In this document: positions 22,064-31,203 of the stretch, in pieces | Numbering within the stretch: position 1 is the stretch's first letter | How the letters are laid out: the number at the start of each line of letters is the position of its first letter | DNA from: an uncultured Clostridia bacterium | Lineage (GTDB): Bacteria; Bacillota; Clostridia; Christensenellales; CAG-314 | NCBI GenBank assembly: GCA_947601445.1 | Contig: CANQGD010000009.1 | Location: forward strand, 1 to 49,582 | Direction: 5' to 3' | DNA: 49,582 nucleotides | Program-made: the position numbers and the translations under genes | The notes under the pieces: generated by a model | What the model was told of the DNA's origin: nothing | The model's database searches: none | The model's input: only the letters and a program-made list of their open reading frames with translations

Positions 22064-23641
22064 ATGATTAACACTTCTGTCACATGTTACGAATTTTTGC
22101 AGCGCGGCGCCGATAGAAACGGATTCATAGTTTACTACGGTCACAAACTTAAAATTAGCGATTTCTTGGTAGATGTCGAACGCTGTGCCGCGGGTTTGGC
22201 GCTTCTCGGGTTGAGCAAAGGCGATGTCGTTACGTTGCAACTGCCCACTTGTCCGCAGGCGTTGGCAATATTTTACGCGTGCAGTAAACTGGGACTTGTA
22301 GCAAATATCGTACATCCGTTGGTGCCCGTCAATTTGCTTGCGGAAAACGTAAAAAAAACCAAATCGAAAGCGCTGTTTTTTTACGACGCCACAGTTTCGG
22401 ACGAATATCCACTCAAACGTCTCGGACAAATTCTCGTCAGGTGCAGTATTTCCGATTACGTTTGCATACGCAAGCCCGCTTACAAACTATATTCGGTTAT
22501 GAGCGGCAGACGTATACGCGGTTTGGATACCTATATCAAGCTGCTCAAACGCGGTTGTGACGTTACCACGGAGAATGTGGGCAAAACGGACGACATACTT
22601 TGCTATATGCACAGCGGCGGCACAAGCGGAAGTCCCAAAATAGTCAAACTGACAAATGCGGCTTTTCAATGGGTGGTGGACGGCATGTTCAAGATGTATC
22701 ACCCCGAGGTTCATCACGGTGATTGCAATTTAGCCACACTCCCCGTTTTTCACGCTTACGGATTGTGTTCGGCGATGCACGGACCGCTGTGCGTCGGTTA
22801 CAGCCTGGTATTGGTTCCCAAGTTCGACGCGAAAGCCGTGCGCGCATTGCTTGACAAGTTCAACGTCAAGGTGTGGTCTGTGGTGCCCGCCATGCTCAAA
22901 AAGATGTTGGCGCAAAGCGTATTCGATTGCAAGGGGCTCAAAAATCTTGACGTTATCTGGTGCGGAGGGGATATCTGCGAAGAAAGTCTTGTGGAACGGG
23001 TAGACGGTATATTGTCGCGACACGGAACGCGTGCGCGGCTTATGCGCGGATACGGTTTGACGGAAATGTGCGGGGTCAGCATAGTAAATAACTTCGACTA
23101 CTACAAAAAGGGAAGTTGCGGACGTCCGATGCCCGGTTTTTTTGTGGAGATATGGGATGAAGAAGGCAACGCTCTTCCGCAGGGATCATACGGCGAAATC
23201 GCAGTGAGCGGCGGCGGTGTAATGAGCGGATACCTCGAAGGAGAGGACTGTCTTGTACAACGTAACGGTACGTTGTGGGTAAAAACAGGGGATATAGGTT
23301 ATCTCGAAGACGGATATTTGTTTGTAATAGACAGAAAAAAGCGTTCGTTGAAAATTGCCGCGGTAAACGTATTTCCGTCGCAAATAGAAAGCTGCGTCGC
23401 CAAACTGGAATTTATATCCGAAGCGTGCGCAGTCGGCGTAAAAGTGGAAGGAAAACAATTTGTAAAGTTGTTTGTCACACTGAAACGTCCGATGGATTCG
23501 GATGTCGTTATTCGCCGCATAACGGAGCATTGCAAGAGCAACTTGATAGGATATGCCGTTCCGCGTTTTGTGGAAATAATCGAATCAATGCCGCGTACGC
23601 CATTGGGCAAGATAGACTATCGGCAATTGGAAAATAAATAA
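22064..23641 (+). CDS. Class I AMP-forming acyl-CoA synthetase
   Basis: The 525-residue enzyme activates a carboxylic acid with ATP and joins it to CoA or a carrier. Its motifs are complete: the phosphate loop MHSGGTSGSPKIVKLT at about 185-200, YGLTEM near residue 328, TGDIGYLEDGYLFVIDRKKRS near 405-425, and the catalytic lysine in PRTPLGKIDY at the end. The acid is unknown; a medium- or long-chain fatty acid would fit the lipid-related neighbours. The ribosome binding site is weak (CGGAAAA). It is a single-gene unit with promoter and terminator. Confidence 0.9.
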   Translation: MINTSVTCYEFLQRGADRNGFIVYYGHKLKISDFLVDVERCAAGLALLGLSKGDVVTLQLPTCPQALAIFYACSKLGLVANIVHPLVPVNLLAENVKKTKSKALFFYDATVSDEYPLKRLGQILVRCSISDYVCIRKPAYKLYSVMSGRRIRGLDTYIKLLKRGCDVTTENVGKTDDILCYMHSGGTSGSPKIVKLTNAAFQWVVDGMFKMYHPEVHHGDCNLATLPVFHAYGLCSAMHGPLCVGYSLVLVPKFDAKAVRALLDKFNVKVWSVVPAMLKKMLAQSVFDCKGLKNLDVIWCGGDICEESLVERVDGILSRHGTRARLMRGYGLTEMCGVSIVNNFDYYKKGSCGRPMPGFFVEIWDEEGNALPQGSYGEIAVSGGGVMSGYLEGEDCLVQRNGTLWVKTGDIGYLEDGYLFVIDRKKRSLKIAAVNVFPSQIESCVAKLEFISEACAVGVKVEGKQFVKLFVTLKRPMDSDVVIRRITEHCKSNLIGYAVPRFVEIIESMPRTPLGKIDYRQLENK

Positions 23642-23657
23642 AAGTTTTGAACAAATC

Positions 23658-23681
23658 AACAGCCTCAAAAGGCTGTTTTTG
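23658..23681 (+). terminator. Terminator after the acyl-CoA ligase
   Basis: AACAGCCT pairs with AGGCTGTT around a CAAA loop and is followed by T. Confidence 0.92.
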
Positions 23682-23683
23682 TA

Positions 23684-23712
23684 TTGCAATGACAACGCGA
23701 TTGTGCTACAAT
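23684..23712 (+). promoter_or_regulatory. Promoter of trkA-trkH
   Basis: TTGCAA (23684-23689), 17 nt, TACAAT (23707-23712), about 60 nt before the trkA start. Confidence 0.8.
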
Positions 23713-23772
23713 ATAATGTAAACCGATATGTACTTAATTGCGGTGCATATATTTAACGGGAAAGAGGATTTT

Positions 23773-25134
23773 ATGAGAATTATCATTGCGGGCTGCGGAA
23801 AAGTGGGCAAAGCCATTATCGACAGTATGACGGATGACAGACACGACATTACGGCGATAGATACAGACCCCGAGGTTATCGAACAGGTCTCCAATACCTA
23901 CGACGTAATGGCGGTATGCGGCAGCGCAACGTCGCGGGAAATGCTGTTGAGCGCGCGGGTAAACAAGGCGGATTTGTTTATTGCTGTCACCCAATCCGAC
24001 GAAGTCAATATGCTCGCATGTTTTTTGGCGCGCAGAATGGGCGCCAAGCATACGGTTGCTCGCATCAGGGAAGCCGACTACAACGAGGACGGATTGAACT
24101 TTATTGTCAAAGAGTTGGATTTGTCTATGGTGCTTAACCCCGAGCGTACCGCCGCCGAAACGCTTTTCGACTGGCTTAAACTGCCGTCAGCCGTGCGCGC
24201 GGATAATTTTGCCGGCAAAAAATTGCAGTTGTTGGAATTTATCGTACGCAAAGGCTCGACGCTATGCAATGTCAGCATCATGGATTTACGAAAAAAATGC
24301 CCCGTGGAATTTGTCGTATGCGCCGTTCAGCGCGGAGACGAATTGTATATTCCCACAGGTACTTTTGTACTGAATGAGGGTGATAGAGTGGCTGTTATGA
24401 CGAAACGTGCCGAAACGCACAAGTTTCTCAAAGTCATCGGTGCGGTACAAAAACAGGGGCGCGACGTGATAATTTTGGGCGGCAGCACTACGGCGTATTA
24501 TTTGGCAAAGCTGCTTGTCGCAAACGGATTTTATGTTAAAATCATAGAACGAGACAGTGACAGGTGCGCCGAGCTTGCGGAAAAATTGCCTTCCGGCGCG
24601 ACGCTCATTCACGGCGACGGCATGAATCACGATTTATTGATGGAAGAAGGCGTCGACAGCGCGTCCGCTTTTGTTGCGCTGACGGGTACCGACGAAGAAA
24701 ATATACTTATCGGATTTTATGCAAGCAGTCGGGAAGTTCCCAAAGTAATTGCAAAGGTCAATCAATCGGCGCTTGCGGATTTGGCGGAAAAGTTGGGATT
24801 GGACAGCACCTTGTCGCCTCGCAAGCTGGTTGCCGACGTCCTTACTCGGTATGCGCGTGCGCTCAACAACACTCCCGGCAGCAAGGTGGAGACGATGTAC
24901 AGCCTTATGGACGAACGCGCCGAGGCGTTGGAATTTCACGTTCTTGCAGATTGTAAACTTATCGGCAAGGCATTGAAAGACATAAGACTTAAACCCAACT
25001 ACATCATTGCGGGCGTCATTCGCGGCAAAGAAACGATAATTCCCAGCGGCGACGACGTGATTTTGCAAGACGACAGCGTGATAGTCGTTGCAACCGACGC
25101 CAAACTATACGATTTGAACGACGTTTTGAGATAG
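23773..25134 (+). CDS. trkA: Trk potassium uptake protein TrkA
   Basis: The 453-residue cytosolic gating subunit has two RCK units. Each starts with a Rossmann motif: MRIIIAGCGKVGKAI at the N-terminus (ending in the acid-binding AIDTD) and VIILGGSTTAYYLAKLL at about 233-250, followed by IIERD. Each is followed by a TrkA_C domain (for example GDRVAVMTK and DDSVIVVATD). NAD(H) and nucleotide binding here controls K+ flow through the TrkH pore. I start it at ATG 23773 behind AAAGAGGA; an upstream ATG at 23728 has no ribosome binding site. It is followed after one base by trkH. Confidence 0.95.
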   Translation: MRIIIAGCGKVGKAIIDSMTDDRHDITAIDTDPEVIEQVSNTYDVMAVCGSATSREMLLSARVNKADLFIAVTQSDEVNMLACFLARRMGAKHTVARIREADYNEDGLNFIVKELDLSMVLNPERTAAETLFDWLKLPSAVRADNFAGKKLQLLEFIVRKGSTLCNVSIMDLRKKCPVEFVVCAVQRGDELYIPTGTFVLNEGDRVAVMTKRAETHKFLKVIGAVQKQGRDVIILGGSTTAYYLAKLLVANGFYVKIIERDSDRCAELAEKLPSGATLIHGDGMNHDLLMEEGVDSASAFVALTGTDEENILIGFYASSREVPKVIAKVNQSALADLAEKLGLDSTLSPRKLVADVLTRYARALNNTPGSKVETMYSLMDERAEALEFHVLADCKLIGKALKDIRLKPNYIIAGVIRGKETIIPSGDDVILQDDSVIVVATDAKLYDLNDVLR

Positions 25135-25135
25135 T

Positions 25136-26623
25136 ATGAATTACAAAGTTATTTTCAACACAATAGGCAAAATCGCAATTGTACTTGCGATGTTGCTGAT
25201 TATTCCCACGGTACTTGCGTTGGCTCTCGGTGAAACAAGTTGGTGGGCATTGCTTGCCACCGTAGGTATTTCTTTATTTATCGGTTTGGTGTTTACATTT
25301 GCCATTCGTCCCAAAACGCGCGCGATTTTTTCCAAAGAGGGGTTGATTATCGTCGCTCTTTCCTGGATTTACGTTTCGGCGATAGGCGCGCTTCCGTTTG
25401 TGATAAGCGGAGCTATTCCCAACTACATAGACGCATTTTTCGAAACATGCAGCGGCTTTTCCACTACGGGCGCGACTATACTCGAAGGCGCTCGGATAGA
25501 CGCGATGTATCAAACGGATAAGGCGTTGTTGTTTTGGAGGAGCTTCACCCATTGGATAGGCGGTATGGGCGTTATTGTGTTTTTGATGGCGTTTGAAAGC
25601 GGTTCTTCAAACAGAGGAATGCATGTTTTGCGCGCCGAAATGCCCGGTCCGACGGTAGATAAAATCGTTCCGCGCGCTCGCAGTACCGCACAAATATTGT
25701 ATTTGTTGTACATCGGATTTACAGCGGTGGAAATAGTGGCGTTGCTCATTGCGGGTATGCCCGTATTTGACAGTTTTGTACATTCGTTCGGGACGGCAGG
25801 CACGGGCGGATTCGGTGTGAGAAGCGACAGTATAGCAAGCTATAACGCCGCATGTCAATGGATAATCACCGTATTTATGGTGTTGTTCGGAATTAACTTC
25901 AACCTGTACTATTTGTGGATTTTGGGTAAATTCAAATCCGCATTCAAATCCACCGAATTGTGGATATTTGTGGGTGTTATCATTGCGGCAACGGCGGCTG
26001 TATCCGTCGATTTGGCGTTGTCCGAACTGCCATTTGCCCAAAACGCGCACGACGCGGTGCGACATTCTGCGTTTCAGGTGGCGTCTTTCATCAGCACAAC
26101 GGGTTACAGTTCCATTCCCGCAACTGCGGGAGACATCAACGTGTTTCCTTTGTTTAGCAAGGGAGTATTGTTTTTGTTGATGTTCATAGGCGGTTGTGCG
26201 GGCAGCACGGGAGGCGGACTTAAAGTGAGCAGAGTCGCGCTTTTGTGTTTGGCTGTAAAAAAGGAATTGAGGCGCGTGTTGCATCCGAGAAACGCCAACG
26301 CGGTCAAATTCGAAGGTAAAACGGTATCGGAAGAAAGATTAAACGGCGTTGCACGCTATTTCGGATTGTATATGTTGATACTTGCCGCGGCTACGGTATT
26401 GTTGTGTTTGGACGGCGGTAAAGGCTTGACGATCGAATCCAACATTACCGCTGCGGTTTCCTGTTTGAACAACATAGGTCCCGCCTACGGAGTAGTTGCA
26501 GGGGGTTACTATATGTACAATTGGTTCAGCAAATTGCTGCTTTCCTTTGCAATGCTGATCGGCAGATTGGAAATATACCCGATATTGCTCACATTTGCGC
26601 CTTCGACCTGGATACGCAGATAA
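25136..26623 (+). CDS. trkH: Trk potassium uptake protein TrkH, channel subunit
   Basis: The 495-residue integral membrane protein has four pore repeats of the Trk/Ktr family, each with its selectivity-filter glycine: STTGATI, GTAGTGGFG, STTGYSS and NNIGPAYG. About ten hydrophobic segments are visible. It transports K+ into the cell together with TrkA. The start lies one base after the trkA stop with no separate ribosome binding site, so translation is coupled. A weak hairpin around 26660 and the promoterless-looking gap to 26726 leave open whether the next gene is also read from here. Confidence 0.96.
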   Translation: MNYKVIFNTIGKIAIVLAMLLIIPTVLALALGETSWWALLATVGISLFIGLVFTFAIRPKTRAIFSKEGLIIVALSWIYVSAIGALPFVISGAIPNYIDAFFETCSGFSTTGATILEGARIDAMYQTDKALLFWRSFTHWIGGMGVIVFLMAFESGSSNRGMHVLRAEMPGPTVDKIVPRARSTAQILYLLYIGFTAVEIVALLIAGMPVFDSFVHSFGTAGTGGFGVRSDSIASYNAACQWIITVFMVLFGINFNLYYLWILGKFKSAFKSTELWIFVGVIIAATAAVSVDLALSELPFAQNAHDAVRHSAFQVASFISTTGYSSIPATAGDINVFPLFSKGVLFLLMFIGGCAGSTGGGLKVSRVALLCLAVKKELRRVLHPRNANAVKFEGKTVSEERLNGVARYFGLYMLILAAATVLLCLDGGKGLTIESNITAAVSCLNNIGPAYGVVAGGYYMYNWFSKLLLSFAMLIGRLEIYPILLTFAPSTWIRR

Positions 26624-26725
26624 TAAATTCGCGCAAGCGTCCCGAACGGACTCTTGGAAAAAACAAAGTCGGCAACGGTATAACAGACCGAGACAAGTAT
26701 ATATATTTTTACAAGGAGTAAAGCT

Positions 26726-29700
26726 ATGAAAAGATTTGTGGCAACCATGTTGGCGATATTGCTTGTTTGCACATGTTTTTTGGCTGCGGCATGCGACGCA
26801 ACCATCAAGGTCACTTTGCACAACATCGACGATGGCACAATGACCATTAACTATGACAGTACCAAACAACTGCCTACGCCCGAAAGGGAAGGATACACGT
26901 TTGACGGTTGGTATCTTGACGAGCAGTTGAGCGAGCGTTTTGCCGAAGGCACGGAGATGAAAGAGGATTTCAATCTCTATGCAAAGTGGAACAAAAAACC
27001 CGCTTCGCCCGACGAACCCGTTACTCACACGGTTACACTCGTTTACAACGACGGAGTTACGCAAAACAAACAGCTTGTCGTTGTTGACGGCATGCCCGCT
27101 CCCCTTCCATCAAATGTCCAACGCCAAGGCTATCGTTTCGACGGTTGGTGGACGGCAGAAACGGACGGACAGCAATGGACAGATCAACCCGTAACGGAAA
27201 ATATCACCCTATATGCGCGTTGGACGGATATTTCTCAATCCAACCCAACGATCCATTCCGTAACTCTTTGCTATCACGACGGCTCAACGCCCGACGGAAA
27301 GCTCACCGTAGAGGATGGTAAGAAAGCGACTCTTCCCATGCCGTCTCGCAACGGATACAATTTTATTGGTTGGTTTACGCAGGAGCAAGGCGGTACGCAA
27401 TGGACGGATCAATCGGTAACTTCCGACATCACGCTTCACGCACGGTGGGAAGAACAAATCACAACGGTGTTGCCGACTTCCATCCGAGTTACACCTTCGA
27501 GCCTGTCTCTCACGGTCGGATCGACTCACACTCTCGTTGTTTCGGTACTTCCCTCGGAGGCTAACAACAAACAAGTTACGTTCGGTTCTTCCAACTCGAT
27601 AGTAACGGTTGATGACGGCGGCACTGTAACCGCACGTAGCGTCGGTTCAGCTACGATCACGGTAACCAGCGTTGCAAATCCGCAGGTCCACGCGACTGTG
27701 AACGTGACGGTAACTTCCGGCAGCCAGGGCGGCGACACTCCCACCCCGCCGGTAGAAAACAAGGGAACGCTTGAAAATCCCTATACTCCGTCCGAAGCTC
27801 TTGCGCTCAGTCAAAGCATGAGCAACGGCGAATTTACCGCGACCGCGGTATATGTGCAAGGGTATGCCGTAACAGGCAAGTACTATGAAAATTCTACGCC
27901 GCTTAAAGGCAGTAGCGGAGATTGGAAGTTGCACCTTTCCGATACGGCAGGCGGTAGCGAAAACTTTTATGTGGAATATGCAACTCCGAGAGACAGCTCT
28001 GTCACGATAGTTGCGGGTGACCTGGTGTTGGTATACGGTTACATAGAGATGTGGAATGATTCCACACAAATGTACGGCGGGCACGATTCCGGCAAACCAC
28101 AACCGGAAGTTATTTCCGTAAACGGTAGCAGTCAGGGTGGCGGAGGAAGCCAAGGCGGTGGTACCGGCGGCGATACTCCCACCCCGCCGGTAGAAAACAA
28201 GGGAACGCTCGCAAATCCCTATACTCCGTCCGAAGCTCTTGCGCTCAGTCAAAGCATGAGCAACGGCGAATTTACCGCGACCGCGGTATATGTGCAAGGG
28301 TATGCCGTAACAGGCAAGTACTATGAAAATTCTACGCCGCTTAAAGGCAGTAGCGGAGATTGGAAGTTGCACCTTTCCGATACGGCAGGCGGTAGCGAAA
28401 ACTTTTATGTGGAATATGCAACTCCGAGAGACAGCTCTGTCACGATAGTTGCGGGTGACCTGGTGTTGGTATATGGTTACATAGAGATGTGGAATGATTC
28501 CACACAAATGTACGGCGGGCACGATTCCGGTAAACCAAAACCGGAAGTTATTTCCGTAAACGGTAGCAGTCAAGGCGGCGGAGGAAGTCAAGGCGGCGGA
28601 GGCACCGTACAGGGAAACGCAATAGTAATTTCTGCTGCCGACTTTGGCGTTTCAGAAACAAAAGAAATGCCTGCGACAAAAACAATCAACGGGATTAATT
28701 TCACTTTTTCAACAGGAAGCGGTCAAAATCCGCCGGCGTACTATGCACCCGCAATCAGATTGTATTACGGCAATACAATGACAATAAGCGGAACGACCAT
28801 CACGAAAATCGTATTTACTTTTGCTACGGGTGACAAAACTAATACAATAACGGCGGACAAGGGCAATTATGCTTCGGGCACTTGGACGGGCTCTGCGAGT
28901 TCGGTAACCTTTACCGTTGGCGGTACAAGCGGTCATCGCAAGATAGCTTCGATAACAATTTATACCGACGGTTCTTCATCCGGTTCCGGAGGTGGCACGT
29001 CGCAGCACACGCAACACGATTTCGGCGATAGTTATTTTGTATATGTAAAGTGTTCCGGTTGCGAAGTTTACGGCAGAAACTCGGGCAGCCGCAATTTCGA
29101 AAACAAATACGACTACAACTCTTCCAAGCAAACGGAAATAAACAATCACTACAATGCCGCCAACACTGCGTTGAACGGTACCGCACAAAATTTTGCGGAA
29201 GCTTTGAAAACGTACGAAAACGATTTGGAATATCTGGACGGACAATGGAGTTGGGAAAGCCTTTACGGCGACACCAAGACGAGTTTCAATGCCCAAGGTG
29301 CAAGCAGCGCTTACAATACCGCGCTCATCAATTTTTGCAATTTGATTTTGAAAGCAGACGAAAAGTTTTCGGACTCATTTTGGACATTGTATCCCGATGA
29401 CAAGACTGAAACTTTGGCTATGGCAAAGTTGTACGCCAATACGCCCACAAGCAGTGACGTCGACACCATTTTGGATAAGTATTACACCGAAATAAACAAA
29501 ACCACGCCCAATGTTTCCACAATTGAAAATTTGTATTCACAATTGGTTACTGCCTACAACAAAGAAGCAACCGGTTACAAATACGAAAACTATATGGAAT
29601 ACGCATACGAAAACGTTTACAACCGCGAATACAGTGAAACCGATATAATAAAAATGCGCGGCTTCATCAAAGAATATATTGTGCCTGTATTTCAGGAAGT

Positions 29701-30712
29701 AGTCAAGAAATATGATGCGTTATATACGGGCTATGATTACGAATCAGATGAAAATTATATAGAATTTGACAATGAAAACGACGAAAACTTATATTACGGT
29801 CTCAGAGCAGAGTCGGTTTTCGAAGACGAAAGTTACGAATATTTTGACAGCAGAGTGCGCAACGCAGTCAATTATATAGGCAGTTATTTCGAATGGTTGG
29901 ATAAAACCAATGCCAATGATATAGGCAGCAACAAGAATATTGCATTTACCTCTGCCGTCAACAATATGTTCAAAACAGGCACATATTTCCGCGGCGACGG
30001 CGAGGGCGCATATACGATGTGGGTGCCTCATGACAATGTCGCGGTTTGCTATTTTCAGCAAGGTGACGAAGAGTATTACGGTTATGACGACGCGTTTACA
30101 TTTGTACACGAATTCGGTCACTATTATGAAAATATTCACAACGGCGGAGTATCGTTGAGCTACGATCACGACGAAACGCAAAGCCAGGGCGATGAAATGT
30201 TGTTTTTGGCATGGTTGGTTAAAAACGTGGATTCCTCTTTGGCAGAGGGACTGAATGCGGTAAAATTGGAATCGCTTTACTACATGTTGGATACTATCAT
30301 CACTGCGGCTGCCGTGGACGAATTGGAGTGGGCGGCTTACAAGGGTGAAGTCAGCAACGGCAATTACAACACCAAGTTTGAGGAAATTTTGAAAAACATG
30401 GTGGGAGCGGACCTCTTAGACTATATGGATACAAGTTATTGGTACTATGTTGCATTTGACAACGCTGCTTATTATGTATCCTATGCCATAAGCGCATTGC
30501 CCGCAGTGGAAATCTACGCCATCGCGCAAAACAGCGGTTTGGAAGCTGCTCGAACAGCCTATCTGAAACTTTTCAGTTACTGCGAGGATGAGGCTCGTAT
30601 GAACGACTATTCTTACACGGGCGCAAACGGAGTGTTGTCTTTCTGCGGACTCGGAAGCCCGTTTGAAACAAAAATTTACACCGATATAAAAAGTTTTGCA
30701 AGCACACTGTAA
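26726..30712 (+). CDS. Giant lipoprotein zinc peptidase (M3-like, HEFGH) with InlB, BIG2 and OB-like repeats
   Basis: The 1328-residue protein has a lipobox (LAAAC, C23), three InlB_B-type repeats (about 26-90, 100-167, 178-245), a BIG2 Ig-like domain (about 250-330), and two nearly identical OB-fold-like modules (about 336-475 and 482-620). One beta-rich module follows (about 630-755), then a long helical part and a metallopeptidase core with HEFGH at 1128-1132. The acidic stretch ETQSQGDEM about 20 residues later resembles the third zinc ligand region of M3 oligopeptidases. It is thus an exported, membrane-anchored peptidase on a repeat stalk; the substrate is unknown. The ribosome binding site AAGGAG precedes the ATG. 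Gly/Ser-rich linkers join the modules. Confidence 0.85.
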   Translation: MKRFVATMLAILLVCTCFLAAACDATIKVTLHNIDDGTMTINYDSTKQLPTPEREGYTFDGWYLDEQLSERFAEGTEMKEDFNLYAKWNKKPASPDEPVTHTVTLVYNDGVTQNKQLVVVDGMPAPLPSNVQRQGYRFDGWWTAETDGQQWTDQPVTENITLYARWTDISQSNPTIHSVTLCYHDGSTPDGKLTVEDGKKATLPMPSRNGYNFIGWFTQEQGGTQWTDQSVTSDITLHARWEEQITTVLPTSIRVTPSSLSLTVGSTHTLVVSVLPSEANNKQVTFGSSNSIVTVDDGGTVTARSVGSATITVTSVANPQVHATVNVTVTSGSQGGDTPTPPVENKGTLENPYTPSEALALSQSMSNGEFTATAVYVQGYAVTGKYYENSTPLKGSSGDWKLHLSDTAGGSENFYVEYATPRDSSVTIVAGDLVLVYGYIEMWNDSTQMYGGHDSGKPQPEVISVNGSSQGGGGSQGGGTGGDTPTPPVENKGTLANPYTPSEALALSQSMSNGEFTATAVYVQGYAVTGKYYENSTPLKGSSGDWKLHLSDTAGGSENFYVEYATPRDSSVTIVAGDLVLVYGYIEMWNDSTQMYGGHDSGKPKPEVISVNGSSQGGGGSQGGGGTVQGNAIVISAADFGVSETKEMPATKTINGINFTFSTGSGQNPPAYYAPAIRLYYGNTMTISGTTITKIVFTFATGDKTNTITADKGNYASGTWTGSASSVTFTVGGTSGHRKIASITIYTDGSSSGSGGGTSQHTQHDFGDSYFVYVKCSGCEVYGRNSGSRNFENKYDYNSSKQTEINNHYNAANTALNGTAQNFAEALKTYENDLEYLDGQWSWESLYGDTKTSFNAQGASSAYNTALINFCNLILKADEKFSDSFWTLYPDDKTETLAMAKLYANTPTSSDVDTILDKYYTEINKTTPNVSTIENLYSQLVTAYNKEATGYKYENYMEYAYENVYNREYSETDIIKMRGFIKEYIVPVFQEVVKKYDALYTGYDYESDENYIEFDNENDENLYYGLRAESVFEDESYEYFDSRVRNAVNYIGSYFEWLDKTNANDIGSNKNIAFTSAVNNMFKTGTYFRGDGEGAYTMWVPHDNVAVCYFQQGDEEYYGYDDAFTFVHEFGHYYENIHNGGVSLSYDHDETQSQGDEMLFLAWLVKNVDSSLAEGLNAVKLESLYYMLDTIITAAAVDELEWAAYKGEVSNGNYNTKFEEILKNMVGADLLDYMDTSYWYYVAFDNAAYYVSYAISALPAVEIYAIAQNSGLEAARTAYLKLFSYCEDEARMNDYSYTGANGVLSFCGLGSPFETKIYTDIKSFASTL
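27731..28600 (+). repeat. 438-bp tandem duplication inside the peptidase gene
   Basis: Bases from 27731 recur from 28169 with only a few substitutions, for example GAAAAT against GCAAAT near 27774/28212 and CCACAACC against CCAAAACC. Each copy codes for one OB-like module plus its Gly/Ser linker. The near identity points to a recent duplication or ongoing homogenisation, and copy number may vary by recombination. Confidence 0.93.
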
Positions 30713-30727
30713 TTTGATTATTTTTTA

Positions 30728-30761
30728 CAAGACGGCTACAAGTTGGCCGTCTTGTTTTTTT
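30728..30761 (+). terminator. Terminator of the giant peptidase gene
   Basis: CAAGACGGC pairs with GCCGTCTTG around a 9-nt loop, followed by seven T. Confidence 0.95.
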
Positions 30762-30816
30762 ATGCAAAGGCATTGGAATTGTTTTGACTATAAAAAAAGT
30801 ACTTTGCGTAAATTTA

Positions 30817-30845
30817 TTGACAACTTTTGCAAACTAATATATAAT
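30817..30845 (+). promoter_or_regulatory. Promoter of tRNA-Thr
   Basis: TTGACA (30817-30822), 17 nt, TATAAT (30840-30845), 12 nt before the tRNA. Confidence 0.93.
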
Positions 30846-30857
30846 AAACAAGGTGTT

Positions 30858-30933
30858 GCTACTATGGCTCAGCAGGTAGAGCACGTCCTTGGTAAGGACG
30901 GGGTCACCGGTTCAAATCCGGTTAGTAGCTCCA
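30858..30933 (+). tRNA. tRNA-Thr (anticodon GGT), CCA encoded
   Basis: The 76-nt cloverleaf has acceptor stem GCTACTA/TAGTAGC, anticodon stem CGTCC/GGACG with loop TTGGTAA (anticodon GGT, reads ACC and ACT), T loop TTCAAAT and an encoded CCA. It has its own promoter and terminator. Confidence 0.96.
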
Positions 30934-30937
30934 TATT

Positions 30938-30972
30938 AACGAGAACCCCTGTTTGGGATTCTCGTTTTTTTT
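30938..30972 (+). terminator. Terminator of tRNA-Thr
   Basis: AACGAGAA-CCC pairs with GGG-TTCTCGTT, followed by eight T. Confidence 0.93.
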
Positions 30973-30996
30973 AGCCACAACCAATCGGAAGAAGAA

Positions 30997-31048
30997 ATAC
31001 TCCGCACTGCGTGCTCCGTGGCGTTCGACACTTCGTTCCTCGGCTGAG
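30997..31048 (-). repeat. Short dispersed GC-rich repeat, inverted copy beside tRNA-Thr
   Basis: The minus strand reads CTCAGCCGAGGAACGAAG, then CGAACGCCACGGAGC and GTGCGGAGTAT, the same element as at 155-202, with a few extra bases in the right half. It lies between the tRNA-Thr terminator and a broken tRNA-Thr copy. Confidence 0.75.
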
Positions 31049-31098
31049 AACGTGACGCGCGCCGTGCGAACAATCGCTATTCCGTCGCGCTGCTCCTT

Positions 31099-31152
31099 GC
31101 AAATCCGGTTAGCAGCTCCTTGTTGACGAGAACCCCATCCGCTCGTTCGGAT
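31099..31152 (+). pseudogene. tRNA-Thr 3' remnant with copied flank
   Basis: CAAATCCGGTTAGCAGCTCC matches the T arm and acceptor 3' strand of the intact tRNA-Thr with one change. The flank GACGAGAACCCC copies the terminator start, followed by a small hairpin (ATCCG/CGGAT). The 5' two thirds of the tRNA are missing and replaced by repeat sequence. Confidence 0.7.
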
Positions 31153-31162
31153 TTTTCGCAAC

Positions 31163-31186
31163 AAAAAGCCGCTCGTTGTGAGCGGC
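31163..31186 (-). terminator. Terminator of the mgtC-like gene
   Basis: On the minus strand GCCGCTC pairs with GAGCGGC around a 5-nt loop, followed by TTTTTG. It lies 18 nt behind the stop codon. Confidence 0.88.
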
Positions 31187-31203
31187 GGAATTGTACTGTG
31201 GTA

